The translations under genes and the position numbers were made by a program. Positions 28,762-39,479 of a stretch of 64,000 nt of DNA are shown piece after piece. Position 1 is the stretch's first letter; every line of letters starts with the position of its first letter. Source of the DNA: Strigamia acuminata (lineage: Eukaryota > Arthropoda > Chilopoda > Geophilomorpha > Linotaeniidae); contig OX442320.1 of assembly GCA_949358305.1 (NCBI GenBank), positions 2,668,501 through 2,732,500 on the forward strand, read 5' to 3'. The notes beneath the pieces are model-generated. The model was given only the letters and a program-made list of their open reading frames with translations. It was not told the DNA's origin and did not search any database.

Positions 28762-31467
28762 GGCGGGACCCCGATAACCCCCCGAGTTACGGCGAGTCCT
28801 GCAGTTGTTTCCTTCGAAGTAGCTCACCTAATGCGGTTGACGCAGCAAGCTGCCCAACTAAAAGCGATGGTAGACATCCCAGTAGGAACAACAGTCTGGG
28901 AATCGATTACTCTACTCACGGACGCTATCTGCGCGGCACAAGCCCCGACGCCGGTCGCAAGACCAGCAGCGGAGACGCCCATGCCCCAGGTAACGCCTAG
29001 TGACACCGGAGGTTTCGCGCCAGACCCCAACCGAGCACTTCACCAATCCAGAGAGAAAGCCCGCGAAGAAGCCAGACAAGAAGCGGCTAATCGCCAACGA
29101 AGACTGAGCGCAGAGCGGCGAGAACTCTGGAAGGAAGAGGAAGAAAGGGAGCAACGCGAGAGAAGAGCCACCGAGAGAACAGAGAAACTGGTCCAAAAAA
29201 TGAGGGAAGAACGAGAAGCTAAAATTCGAAAAGAATGGAACGCCACGGTAGAAGGGCGACATCGAGAAGCTCAAGAGTACGAGGACCAATTTCAAGCGCT
29301 CGTAGCTCAAAGAAAAGCAGAAAAGCTACAAATGTTGCGAGAAGAAGCCATTTTACAACATCAGAAATGGGAAGAACAACATCGCGAGAGGTTGAGAGAA
29401 GAGGAAGCCAGAAAAGAAAAAGAACAGTTCCTGAAAGAGAAAGAGGAATGGGACCGAGCCAGATGGACCGAAGAGTACAAAGCAAAGAAACAAGCCATAA
29501 TAGATGAGCAAAAAAGATGGGAAGCCGAAAACTGGGAGAAAGAAACAGAAAAGTTCCAAAAAGAGTACGAACAAGGTGTCTCGGGCAGGAAGAAAAGGGA
29601 AGAAAACCCGAAACGGAAGTCAGAACCCCCAAGCGGCTCTGATACCGACACAGGAGAAGATGCAGCAAAGCCGGCAAAAACGGCAAAAAGGGGGAAATCT
29701 CAAAAGAGAGACGGATCGGTCCCAAAAACAAAGGACCGTCACCCCTCAAAAAGATCCGAGACGGGAGCAGCCATCGACGCGTTACTCGAAAAGAAAAACG
29801 CAAATAAAAATCGGGAACGCCCCGAAAGCGAGGAAAACAGATGGCATTCTTTTTACGAGAACAACGACGGAGGGGAGCCGCCGCCATCCGAAGGCTCGAA
29901 ACAGAAGAAGGCTGGCGGAGAGACCCCACCGAGAGGGCCGAGGTTTCACCCCCAAGGAGATCCCTCCGAGCCCTCCGATTCGTCGGACGACGACCATCCA
30001 AGTCGACCGTCTACAGGGAGGAGTCAAGAAGGCAGCGATGGGCACCGGTCGAACCGGCCGAATGCTTCAGACCGCTCTTCCCGGAGCTCCAACCCTCGTT
30101 CAGAGGAAGGGAACTTTCAGGACTCATCTGGCCGACATTACACGATGTCTGAGCTAGGCCGAGCCCTGCTGAACTCTTTCAGAAGAGAAGGAATCGATCT
30201 AGGCCATCCAGGCGACGAACATAATCGCGCTGGAGAGAGGGTTAAGCGCAAATATGGCGTACGAAACGAACCAAGCAGTGAAGCCACGGGTAACATCCGC
30301 TGGCAACACTACATACAAACACGATTCGATGGTTCGTGGAAGGCCGGAGACCGCTTCCTAGACGAGGTAATGCGTATCAAGAAAGCGACAAAAGCCACCG
30401 TCGCCGACATGCTAACCCACGGTCTAGTGGAACTAACCACGGGGTCAGCTCGAGAATGGTATCAGGGACTGAAAAACCCAACCTGGGACGATTTTCTCGT
30501 CCGTTTCGATCTCCGATACGGCGAGACTCCAGACGAGATCAGTAACAAATTACGTGGTCTACGACAAGCCCCAGGAGAAACATTAGCCGACTACGACGCC
30601 CGAGCGAAACTCCTGTTTGCAAGAGCGCCGTACGAAATAAACCCCGCTGGCTTTACGATGATCTTTTACGGAGGATTATCGGCCCACTCGCAAAGAATTC
30701 TGCTAGACATGCGTGCACCCCGCACTGGCGATTACCAAGATGTCAGTAACTATCTTCTAACAAACACGTTAGAAATAGAACAGCGGTATTACGCCACTCT
30801 GCCCCCGGAAGAAGCTGACGCGCACGAGAAACGGTTGCAGACGAGCGCCGAACGTCACAAGACCTCAGAGAAATTAATGAGGCCAAGTGAATATTTGAGC
30901 GGCATAATGAGTCTCACCGAGGCATCCTTCGGACGGATGCTGACGCCTAAAACAGGCAATACTCTTCCAGCCAACCCGATAGCTGCCCCAAAGAAAGCAC
31001 CAGCAGCAACGGCGATGCAGGTGACCTCGACGGACTCCACCCAGATGGAGAAAGTCGAAGAGACAACACCTCTCGCCACGGCTAAAGAAGAGGAGCCAGC
31101 ATCGAGCGACGAGGAAGCCCTAAATGAGCACCTCGAAAACTTATCGACGGGATGCGACGATCAAGGTCCCTATTTGCACCATGCACACCGGGCCTTGGCA
31201 ATCACACAATTCAGAGCACACGTGCAGGCAACAAAAGCGAGAGGAGCATTGGGAGGAAAAAGACGATTCCCGACGCCCTTCGTCCCGAAAAAACCGGGAT
31301 TCACTCCCACAGGGGATAAAAGTAACATCAAATGTTACAGCTGTGGAGAATACGGCCACTACTCAGATAAATGTGAGAAAACCGTCAAAGAAAAAGACAT
31401 CATGCAAACCATGATGAAAATGATGATGGAGTTAAAAACTGATCTGGCAAAAAACTTCCTAGCGTAG
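28666..31467 (+). CDS. gag: Chimeric frame: copia LTR start joined to Gypsy-A gag C-terminal part
   Basis: The first 32 codons come from the copia 3' LTR (MADALSASRSFLTRL...), then at 28767 the frame continues as Gypsy-A gag to TAG 31465-31467. The gag part has a long, very charged coiled-coil region (about 29040-29580, many REEREAKIRKE-type heptads), a basic and acidic low-complexity stretch, a retrotransposon capsid-like domain (AREWYQGLKNPTWDDFLVRF near 30450) and one CCHC knuckle CYSCGEYGHYSDKC near 31336. Whether the copia LTR actually drives it is unknown; the in-frame junction may be luck (one chance in three). Confidence 0.75.
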   Translation: MADALSASRSFLTRLAVISHGFWPGNSPQVSSGGTPITPRVTASPAVVSFEVAHLMRLTQQAAQLKAMVDIPVGTTVWESITLLTDAICAAQAPTPVARPAAETPMPQVTPSDTGGFAPDPNRALHQSREKAREEARQEAANRQRRLSAERRELWKEEEEREQRERRATERTEKLVQKMREEREAKIRKEWNATVEGRHREAQEYEDQFQALVAQRKAEKLQMLREEAILQHQKWEEQHRERLREEEARKEKEQFLKEKEEWDRARWTEEYKAKKQAIIDEQKRWEAENWEKETEKFQKEYEQGVSGRKKREENPKRKSEPPSGSDTDTGEDAAKPAKTAKRGKSQKRDGSVPKTKDRHPSKRSETGAAIDALLEKKNANKNRERPESEENRWHSFYENNDGGEPPPSEGSKQKKAGGETPPRGPRFHPQGDPSEPSDSSDDDHPSRPSTGRSQEGSDGHRSNRPNASDRSSRSSNPRSEEGNFQDSSGRHYTMSELGRALLNSFRREGIDLGHPGDEHNRAGERVKRKYGVRNEPSSEATGNIRWQHYIQTRFDGSWKAGDRFLDEVMRIKKATKATVADMLTHGLVELTTGSAREWYQGLKNPTWDDFLVRFDLRYGETPDEISNKLRGLRQAPGETLADYDARAKLLFARAPYEINPAGFTMIFYGGLSAHSQRILLDMRAPRTGDYQDVSNYLLTNTLEIEQRYYATLPPEEADAHEKRLQTSAERHKTSEKLMRPSEYLSGIMSLTEASFGRMLTPKTGNTLPANPIAAPKKAPAATAMQVTSTDSTQMEKVEETTPLATAKEEEPASSDEEALNEHLENLSTGCDDQGPYLHHAHRALAITQFRAHVQATKARGALGGKRRFPTPFVPKKPGFTPTGDKSNIKCYSCGEYGHYSDKCEKTVKEKDIMQTMMKMMMELKTDLAKNFLA
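31449..31455 (+). promoter_or_regulatory. -1 ribosomal frameshift site A AAA AAC
   Basis: In the gag frame the codons are GCA AAA AAC, i.e. the canonical slippery heptamer A AAA AAC, nine bases before the gag stop. Pol lies in the -1 frame, which is open from here through 35585. This is the classic way retroelements make Gag-Pol. A downstream structure was not worked out. Confidence 0.8.
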
Positions 31468-34400
31468 GCGTCGCCGGAATAAATTCAGCTTCGTCTGCGC
31501 CAGCCGCGGAAATTAAAAAGAAGAAATATCACACTGGACCCGCAGGTCATGCCTTGGCAGAGGCACAGATCAAAGACCGCATACAGATCGTTCCGAAGAA
31601 GGAGGAAAAAGTGACGTTAACGGGTATGCAAGTGAGAACGAAACCGGAGATCGACATGGATTGGACGGACCTTCCGTTCAATCTGGAGGTTGAGCCCCAG
31701 ACATTACGCGTATTTCACTGCAATGTCACGAAAGCCCATTGCGAAACTCTGTGTATGCTGCCAGTAGAGATAGAAAACCAAAAATTGTTCGGTCTGCTGG
31801 ATTCAGGAGCGGATCGTTCATTCATATCCGAAGATATAGTAAAGGACTTGGATATTGGAAAAAAGGTGGCACAAGTGAACGCGAACGTAGAATTGCTCAC
31901 CGCCAACGGCTACGTCAAGCCGAAGGGCGTAGTTCGCATCATGATCGACTGGACGGGGGGGAACCTGTCCCACCCCTTCATAGTCTTGCCATCCCACGAC
32001 AAAGTATTCCTCCTAGGGATGGACATCATGGCGAAACTGAAAATTCAGCCAAACCCGATAACCCGTTCATGGAACTGGATAAGTCCCGAGGGAGAACGGT
32101 CAGCCCCCGTAGTTCCCCAAAAATTACTGGACGAAGCCAAGGACAAAGAGGAATACGGGAGAGGATTGCGAAAATTCGTCCAAGATTACGATTTCGCAGC
32201 CTTCACTCTGGAATTACAGAGGAGTAACGTCGTGGACACCCTGGTCGAGGAGGCAGCACTGCGTGTTAACGAGGCATCGCTACTAAGGCGAGTGCTTCGA
32301 AAACATGAAAGAATTCTGACCAAGACACCTGGTCGAACGACGGAAGCAACCCACGAAATAGTCTTAACCACAGACAAGCCGATTCGAGTGCCTTACAAGG
32401 GGATGAACCCCCAGAAAAGAGACATTGTGACGCAAATGTGCCAAGACATGCTCGACAAGGGCATAGTAACGCAAGCCCTGGGCGAATACGCCATGCGGAT
32501 CGTCCTGGTGATGCGTCCAGGCTCGGAACCTCGACTATGCATTGATTATCGCCCCCTGAACGCGATAACGGTTATAGACCCGATTCAGATGCCGTCTATA
32601 GACTCGATCCTCCGGGAACTGAGCCCGTTCAAGTGGGTAACCACCATGGACCTGTCAAAGGGGTATTGGCAAGTGGAGCTAAAACCCGAAGACAAACTGA
32701 AAACGGCTTTCTACTCCCCGATAGGAAGACTAATGTTCAACGTGATGCCGTTCGGGCTTGTAAACGCCCCGAGCACGTTCCAGAAACTGATCGAAAGCGT
32801 GCTGGGAGATATGCTTCACGACTTCGTGTGGGCGTATCTCGACGACATCATAATAACGTCGGACACATTCGAAGAGCATATAGACCACATCGATAGAGTG
32901 GTCTCTCGCCTAGCCAAGGCGGGACTCCACATCCATCCAGGGAAGAGCAAGTTTTGCAGAAAAGAGCTTGCCTTCCTAGGATATCGAATAGGAGTCGAGG
33001 GAATCGCGATTGACCCCGAAAAGGTCAAAGCAATAAACGGATTCCCCGCCCCCGAAGATATAAAAGGTGTCCAGAGATTTATGGGCATGGTCAATTTCTT
33101 CGGCCGACTACTCGCTGGTCTGGCTGAGGTGGCCGCGCCTATAACGGATCTCTTACGAACGGATAAAGAGTTTGAGTGGACGGTCCAGTGCGAGGCCGCA
33201 TTTAGCACTATCAAGCAAATGCTGGCTGACGTCGAAAAGATGCCATTGCCGGACCTAAACCAACCGTTCGTGTTGCACACCGACGCGAGTAAAATCGGAC
33301 TGGGTGCAGCCCTTCTGCAGACTCACGTGTACAACGGAATCTCGCAAGAAGTACCCTGTATGTTTATAAGCAGAAAAATACAGGGCGCGGAGAAAAATTA
33401 CACGGCAACGGAACTAGAATGCCTAGCCGTAATTTGGGCAGTTCGGAAATTTCGCGACTATCTGGAGTACACGAACTTCGAGGTTCAGACAGATCACCAG
33501 GCACTAAGCTGGTTGATGAAGCTCAAGGAACCCTCCGGCCGACTCGCACGATGGCAACTGGAGTTAATGGCGTGCGATATAACAATTACGTACCGCCCCG
33601 GAAAGTACAATCATGTGGCCGACGCCCTCTCGAGAGCCCCAGCCTCTGACCCCCAAGGACCAGACGACGACGGCGAGGACGACACCCACCTCTTGTACTG
33701 CCCGACTCCACGGAGAATATGGCGTTTGCGGAAGGCGAACGAGCTACCAGTGATGGAGCCCGAAGATAGGACGTTTTGTGGTTTTTGGACTCGAACATAC
33801 CAGCCAGCTGGGACGAACGATTCAACATCCGAAATTCAATCTCCGCCCCCCGGAGAAACCCACAAAACACTACTACGCGCCTTCACAGCAAAGATTGAAG
33901 AAAAAACACAATACGCTCCACCCACGAGACGTGAGTTCGTCGAACACCAGGCAGCAGACGCAAAATGTCAAATTATAACACAATATTTGCTAAACGGCGA
34001 ATTTCCGGAAGGGATGACAAACCCCCACCGCCGAAAACAGTTCGTCAAGGAGGCAACAAGCTACCTCATAGATGATGAACTCCTGGTAAAATACCACCCG
34101 ACGTTTCAGGATGACCTCAGCGGAGCGGGAAACTCGGTGAAAGTGGTCGTACCGGCATCACTGCACACCCGACTGTTGTGGCTGATGCACGGACACCCGC
34201 TCGCCAGCCATTCCGGCATAGCGAGAACCCTTTATCGAGTAAAGCAACTTTTCTTCTGGCCGGGCGCGCGGCAAAAGATAACGAAATTTATCCGACACTG
34301 CCCCCGGTGCCAAGCGTGCAGACCGCGAGATAAAGTAGCCAGAAACGCCATGTCTCTCGGACCCTACGCACCCTTTGACTGCCTAAGCATAGACTTGATG

Positions 34401-35585
34401 GGCCCCAAGCCCACAACGGGAAACAAGAACATGTATATTCTCGTAATTATGGATGTGGCCACCCGATGGCCGGAGCTGTACGCCCTCGCGAAGCCCTCGG
34501 CTGAAAACATAGTCGAGTGCCTTTACGACGTGGCAATGCGATTTGGGTTTCCCAGAAAACTCATTTCGGATAACGGCCCCCAATTCCGATCGAGAATATA
34601 TAAGGACTTCTGTAGAAAATTTAAAATGGATGCCTCAAACACCTCCACGTATAATCCTCAGACAAACCCAGTCGAGAGATTAAATAAAGACATAAAATAT
34701 GCGCTGACAGTATTCACCGATATTCACAATCGATGGGACGAATACCTGCGAGAAATCGCTTTCAGCATTCGCTCAACCGTGTCAAGAACACGCGAATTCT
34801 CACCGGCGTACCTCAACTTCGCCCGCGAATTAAGGATGCCATGGGACCCACGCGTTGCCGAAGCTGTTAACGTATTAGACCCATCGAGCCCACATGAGTA
34901 CGTGTGCCGGTTGGAACAGACTATATCCGACACATACCAGCATATGATGGCGCATATTTTCAACATGAGAGAGAGAATCGCAGATAAAGAAGGCGATCTC
35001 GCTTTCGCGAACTTTAAAGTGAATGATCTAGTGTGGAAGGAGGCGCACACGTTGTCCAATGCAGCGAGGGGCATCGCCGCCGGTTTAGCCGACAAGAGGG
35101 ACGGTCCCTATGTAATTGTGGCCGAACACGGCGGCAACGCATACCAACTACGCCGCTTAGAGGACAACAAAAATTTTCAGTCGATACATGGCCGAGATTT
35201 AAGGCCATATCTGCCAGAGTTTCCCCAAGAAATCTGGCTGGAAGGTCAGACACACAGCGGCCAAGGGGGCACCGTGGTCGACACGTTCCAAAAAACAAAT
35301 GAAGCTGAAAATATAGCGGAGGACGAGGATGAATTCTTCGACGCCGAATCTCCGGCCGACGAGGCTCCAGCACAGCCGGAGCAAGCAATTTCGGAGAGGG
35401 AGGAAGCAGAAGAAAGTACTTCTGAAATGGAAAATAAAAAAATTAGTAATGAGAAAAATGCCAACACATCGGAGATGAACGAGCAAGTAGAGTCACGATC
35501 TACGAGCACGTCGAAAATCAACCTTCGACCACGACGAAGCAATAATCCGTTCATTCGGGACGGCAAAGTCGTGGGGAAGAACTAA
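31452..35585 (+). CDS. pol: Gypsy-A pol (protease, RT, RNase H, integrase)
   Basis: Frame -1 to gag; 1377 codons follow the slippery site, with no ATG needed. Protease LLDSGADRSF near 31795; reverse transcriptase with YLDD at about 32837 and FGLVNAPSTFQ before it; RNase H beginning HTDASKIGLGAAL near 33280; integrase zinc-binding HPLASHSG...CPRCQAC near 34190-34320; catalytic D, D, E in IDLMGP, SDNGPQF and NPVERLN; C-terminal GPY-type module DGPYVIVAEHGG near 35100. The order and the YLDD box are typical of Ty3/Gypsy. A charged tail of about 120 residues follows the last domain. No stops or frameshifts seen. Confidence 0.93.
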   Translation, partial: KLPSVGVAGINSASSAPAAEIKKKKYHTGPAGHALAEAQIKDRIQIVPKKEEKVTLTGMQVRTKPEIDMDWTDLPFNLEVEPQTLRVFHCNVTKAHCETLCMLPVEIENQKLFGLLDSGADRSFISEDIVKDLDIGKKVAQVNANVELLTANGYVKPKGVVRIMIDWTGGNLSHPFIVLPSHDKVFLLGMDIMAKLKIQPNPITRSWNWISPEGERSAPVVPQKLLDEAKDKEEYGRGLRKFVQDYDFAAFTLELQRSNVVDTLVEEAALRVNEASLLRRVLRKHERILTKTPGRTTEATHEIVLTTDKPIRVPYKGMNPQKRDIVTQMCQDMLDKGIVTQALGEYAMRIVLVMRPGSEPRLCIDYRPLNAITVIDPIQMPSIDSILRELSPFKWVTTMDLSKGYWQVELKPEDKLKTAFYSPIGRLMFNVMPFGLVNAPSTFQKLIESVLGDMLHDFVWAYLDDIIITSDTFEEHIDHIDRVVSRLAKAGLHIHPGKSKFCRKELAFLGYRIGVEGIAIDPEKVKAINGFPAPEDIKGVQRFMGMVNFFGRLLAGLAEVAAPITDLLRTDKEFEWTVQCEAAFSTIKQMLADVEKMPLPDLNQPFVLHTDASKIGLGAALLQTHVYNGISQEVPCMFISRKIQGAEKNYTATELECLAVIWAVRKFRDYLEYTNFEVQTDHQALSWLMKLKEPSGRLARWQLELMACDITITYRPGKYNHVADALSRAPASDPQGPDDDGEDDTHLLYCPTPRRIWRLRKANELPVMEPEDRTFCGFWTRTYQPAGTNDSTSEIQSPPPGETHKTLLRAFTAKIEEKTQYAPPTRREFVEHQAADAKCQIITQYLLNGEFPEGMTNPHRRKQFVKEATSYLIDDELLVKYHPTFQDDLSGAGNSVKVVVPASLHTRLLWLMHGHPLASHSGIARTLYRVKQLFFWPGARQKITKFIRHCPRCQACRPRDKVARNAMSLGPYAPFDCLSIDLMGPKPTTGNKNMYILVIMDVATRWPELYALAKPSAENIVECLYDVAMRFGFPRKLISDNGPQFRSRIYKDFCRKFKMDASNTSTYNPQTNPVERLNKDIKYALTVFTDIHNRWDEYLREIAFSIRSTVSRTREFSPAYLNFARELRMPWDPRVAEAVNVLDPSSPHEYVCRLEQTISDTYQHMMAHIFNMRERIADKEGDLAFANFKVNDLVWKEAHTLSNAARGIAAGLADKRDGPYVIVAEHGGNAYQLRRLEDNKNFQSIHGRDLRPYLPEFPQEIWLEGQTHSGQGGTVVDTFQKTNEAENIAEDEDEFFDAESPADEAPAQPEQAISEREEAEESTSEMENKKISNEKNANTSEMNEQVESRSTSTSKINLRPRRSNNPFIRDGKVVGKN

Positions 35586-35965
35586 AAATAAAAGAAAATG
35601 TGATAACATGGAGCGGAGGCCTTGTAAAATAAAAAGATTTACTTACGAGAGCTGCTGCACATGTCGAGACGCGAAAATTTGGCTAAGTCCAAACTTCGCA
35701 ACGAATTGTCGCAGTCACCACTAACAGACGAGAAGTTATGACGTAGCGGGCGACCACGTGACAACGAAACCACGCGGTCGACCCCGTAGCGTCATTGCCA
35801 GCACGGCGGATCTCGCAAAATACGAGACGCGTTCGAGACCCACAATTCTCAGCGTCGATAGGCCCAGTTTCCGACTGTTTTTAACACGACGAGACGTGTT
35901 TTTGCTTCTCCCCCAAAGAGAAAGACAAAGACCTCTCAAACAAAACTTCATTTTCCTAAATTGAA

Positions 35966-38900
35966 ATGGCCGATCGACGCAACCCACGATTAGAGCCGAG
36001 CGCATCGTCAAGAGACGAGAGCGACGGCCTAATCGTAAATGCAGAAGAAGATGAGAATTGGGACGAACAACCGCCGTTGCAGGTAAATTAGTGTGATTTC
36101 CCCAGAGAAATCACATAATTCTTTGAATCTGTTGCATCCAACCCAGATTGGAGCGTGACTTGTGACTGATATATTTCTTTCTGTTTTATTGTTGATTTAA
36201 GGCTGGCTAAAAACCCGAGAGTGGACCCAGATTCACCTCGGAGTCAAGGCCGCCAAAAAACTAGAACAAAGGAAGTGTTCGCGGAATGGCGTCGTGGCAA
36301 ACCAAAACCAAAACCAAAACTAAAGGTTTTCTTACTTTTAAAATTAAACATCGTAATAAATTAAAATACGATTAGAGTTAAAATAAAAAGTTTAACGTAA
36401 AATTAAGAATTTAACGATTGGTTTTGCCTGCGACCCCTTCCTAAAAAGCGGATCACCTGAGTTCAAAGGTAGTGTTGGATCAGCGCTACGACGGCGGAGA
36501 TCATCGCAGAACTGCGAAACAAGAAAATAAGACCGACGGCCGCAACAAAAGAAAGGAGTTGCTGCCACCGTCGATCTTGAGCATATTTCTGATCCCCATC
36601 GTTAACTGGGATTTATTATATTAATCTTGTGATCTAAAATTATTCAGGTCGACCCGCTAGAATCGTGGGACGCCCTGCCTCCGACGGCGTCAACCGCCAA
36701 CAACATCTTTCGCGGAGCCCTGCCGATCTACCTGCGGCAGGCCTATCCTGCGGAGACCAGCGCCTGGAAAATTCGATTGATGTATTCCAGGACCCTCGAA
36801 GAAAAATTCGAGCGATCGAAAACGCTGGTCGAGTGCATGACGAAGGAGATGAGGGAGCGAGTGGGGCCGCGGATCCCACCCGATGCGGATCCGCCGAGCC
36901 CCGTTTACTCCGGGTACCTGGAAGAGGCTTACCCAGGCACGGTGGCCGAGCTGCACACCTCCCACAGGTGGAGCGAGGCCCCGACCTTGGCAGCCCGCCA
37001 GAGAATAGTGGACGACGAGATCAAACGCTTAAAGCGCACCGAGACTCACGGAGTAACCCGAGTTCTCGAGAGAAACGGTTTCTCCCCCGAAGAAATCCGT
37101 AGATGGCTTCGCGACATCGAAGAAGACCATCTGACACCCAGATGGATACCGCCGGCGAATTTTACGGCCACGCAGTCTGAGATGTGGCAGTTATACCACG
37201 CTGGTATCCTGGGAAGTCGCCGCCATCACAGAAGAGCGAAGCGTCCAGTGGAGTCCGCTCCACGCGGACCCGCACGAAGAAGACAGGCCGTCTCCCCAAT
37301 AGAGGCCGGCCCGTCAACGAGTCGCGACTACCGCAGCCGCTCGAGCAGCTCCAGTTCCCGAACTCGAGTTGTCGTGCGCTCGGAGTGTCGCCGAGTAGTA
37401 ACGCTCGAGCCTGCCTCGCCAGACGACGCGCGGGCTGAGCGAACGGTCGAATCTTCCGCCCACTGGGCTGCGAGGACCGAGACACACCAAGATCGAGGAA
37501 AGAAAAGATCCTCGTTGTTTATGGCGATTACCACCCAATCGTCAGATCAATCCTCGTCGCGACGAACCGTCTCATCACACCAGAGACCGGATTCCCCGTC
37601 GGACGTCCCCCAGAGGACGGTCCAACGAAGGTCCGTCGCAGCCAGCACCAGGAGGAATCGGAAACGCAAAATACGTCAGAAGATGCGTGCACAATCCCTG
37701 ATAGCCAAGGGATTAGAGAAGGAGCGAGAGATGGCCGCCGCGAAAAGGTCCGAACCCCAGAGTCTCGGACCCACGGCTGGGCCATCCAGGCTCCAAGCGG
37801 AGATCGACTTGGGAGAATTGACGGAGGAACAATTGTCCCAAGATGAGTCGGATAAGGATGGACCAGTTACGAAGCAGGATCTGGCCGTGGCTTTGAAGAA
37901 CGCCTTCCGAGGATACGCGGCCAACCGGCCGTCGAGCTCAACACCGGCTGTGCCAACCGCGCTTGTGCCCCCACAGGTGCAACCGCGATGGCCGCCACTC
38001 CTCGAGGGTACAAACCCAGCCGTGACCGCGTGGACTCCTCCCCGGATGATTCCGGTGGGAGATCCAACTCCGAAACGGATCAGATACGATGACTTACCCG
38101 GGTTGGGCCGTCCACCATCACCCCCGACACCGCGCGTGTATCGACCTCATCGCAACGCCGAGTGGTACGCACAGCGGGAGATGGACGCCCGATGCCGGCG
38201 TGAAGCGGCCTATCCTCCACTCAGCGAGCTACAGGAATATCTGGCCGAATACGAGAACCCCGCGATTGCCGAGTTGGCCATACGACAGGCCGACGCCGCC
38301 CAGACTCACCACATCAATTGGGCGATCGAACAGATGCGGACGCTGTCACAACAATTCAGTGACAATCCGGACCGCGCTCACCCCTGCCATCGGAGCAGTT
38401 TGAATTTGGCCGTGACGAACGTCTTGGCCCAGCTGTTGTCCCTGGGCGTCTTCTTGGACAGTCGGCAGGCTATGGCGGCCTGGACAATCGTCGACCGTGA
38501 GGGAGTTCACCTTCCTCGGGCGTTGTACCAGGTGTGGGCCGGATGGACTCCTGAGCCCGCCTCGCTGCGCTTCGACCTGGCCAGAAATACAGAAAACCCA
38601 GGCCTACAGTTTTCAAAGATGCGTTCGTTAGCATTCCGCTACCGGAACCCCGGAGTCCACCCTTCCTTGTTGCGAACAATTCGGGAGGCTCCGGAGATAC
38701 CAGGAACGGCAGCAAGCCTCCCACAGGCCATCGAGACCGCCCCCCCAGAGGCGGCGGTCCAACCATACATACCGACCCCAAAGCCGGTATTCCCGAAGGA
38801 GAAGCGGTACGCGAATCGACCCAAATTGATTCCGAAACGCTCCAACCGAGGACCGCGAACTCCTCCGCTGCCCTCTCCTTCACCACCAGCGGCAGAGCTG

Positions 38901-39434
38901 GCCGCTCTTGCAACAGAGCCGGCTACGCCACCGTTGGAGAGTCCAATGGAGATTCCACTTCCTCCATCGCCTCCGCCGCCCCCAGCAGCGCAGCTTTACT
39001 TGAGGTTGGGAGTGGAATACCCATTCCTCCAGATGTCGGAGTTAACGCGACAACGCATCATTGACTCCGATGATCACGGCGAGTCGATCCTCAAATGGCT
39101 GAACAGAGAGGCCCGATCCACCATGGACGCCGTCTTCCATCGCCGTATCCTACGGGCCCACCGGAAACCCGGATCGAGCGCCGAGTCGCGAAGGATTCGG
39201 CTCGTTCCAGACCGATTCCCTGCATCTACCCGGATTTGGATCCATGAGCGTACGGGGTTGATTGGCGAGCCAGTCGGCGGTCACCCGCAGTACTTCATCA
39301 ACGAGCGACAAAATCCTGCGGATCTGACGACCTCTCTACCCCCGGATTTACCACCGCCGCCACCGGCAGTGCCACCGGTTATCCTCCGCCCATGCAGAGG
39401 TGTATTGCCGGCGCTCCGCAGAGGAGAACGATAA
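35966..39434 (+). CDS. Gypsy-A third ORF, spliced (exons 35966-36082 and 36648-39434)
   Basis: ATG 35966 opens 39 acidic codons ending CAG|GTAAAT; a matching acceptor ATTCAG|GTC at 36646-36647 restores the frame, which then runs 929 codons to the stop at 39434. The 967-residue product has an N-terminal folded-looking region, an Arg/Ser-rich stretch (about 37250-37680) with a strongly basic nuclear-localisation-like segment (RRNRKRKIRQKMRAQ), a helical segment (near 38220-38500), proline-rich linkers, and a conserved-looking C-terminal part. I see no signal peptide, no furin site and no membrane anchor, so it is not a typical envelope gene. A pyrimidine tract ending about 35918 could be the acceptor for a subgenomic message. 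Family unknown. Confidence 0.75.
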
Positions 39435-39467
39435 AATTTGAGATCGCTCCGATCCGAGATCGAAGCT

Positions 39468-39477
39468 GGAGGAGGGA
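39468..39477 (+). other. Gypsy-A polypurine tract
   Basis: GGAGGAGGGA two bases before the 3' LTR, the usual plus-strand priming site. Confidence 0.75.
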
Positions 39478-39479
39478 CG

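Noticed and set aside
29219-30001. 260-codon minus-strand ORF within Gypsy-A gag
   Set aside because: Shadow of the charged coiled-coil coding region.
35966-39434. Calling the Gypsy-A third ORF an envelope gene
   Set aside because: No signal peptide, fusion-peptide-like segment or membrane anchor; composition is Arg/Ser/Pro-rich and nuclear-like.
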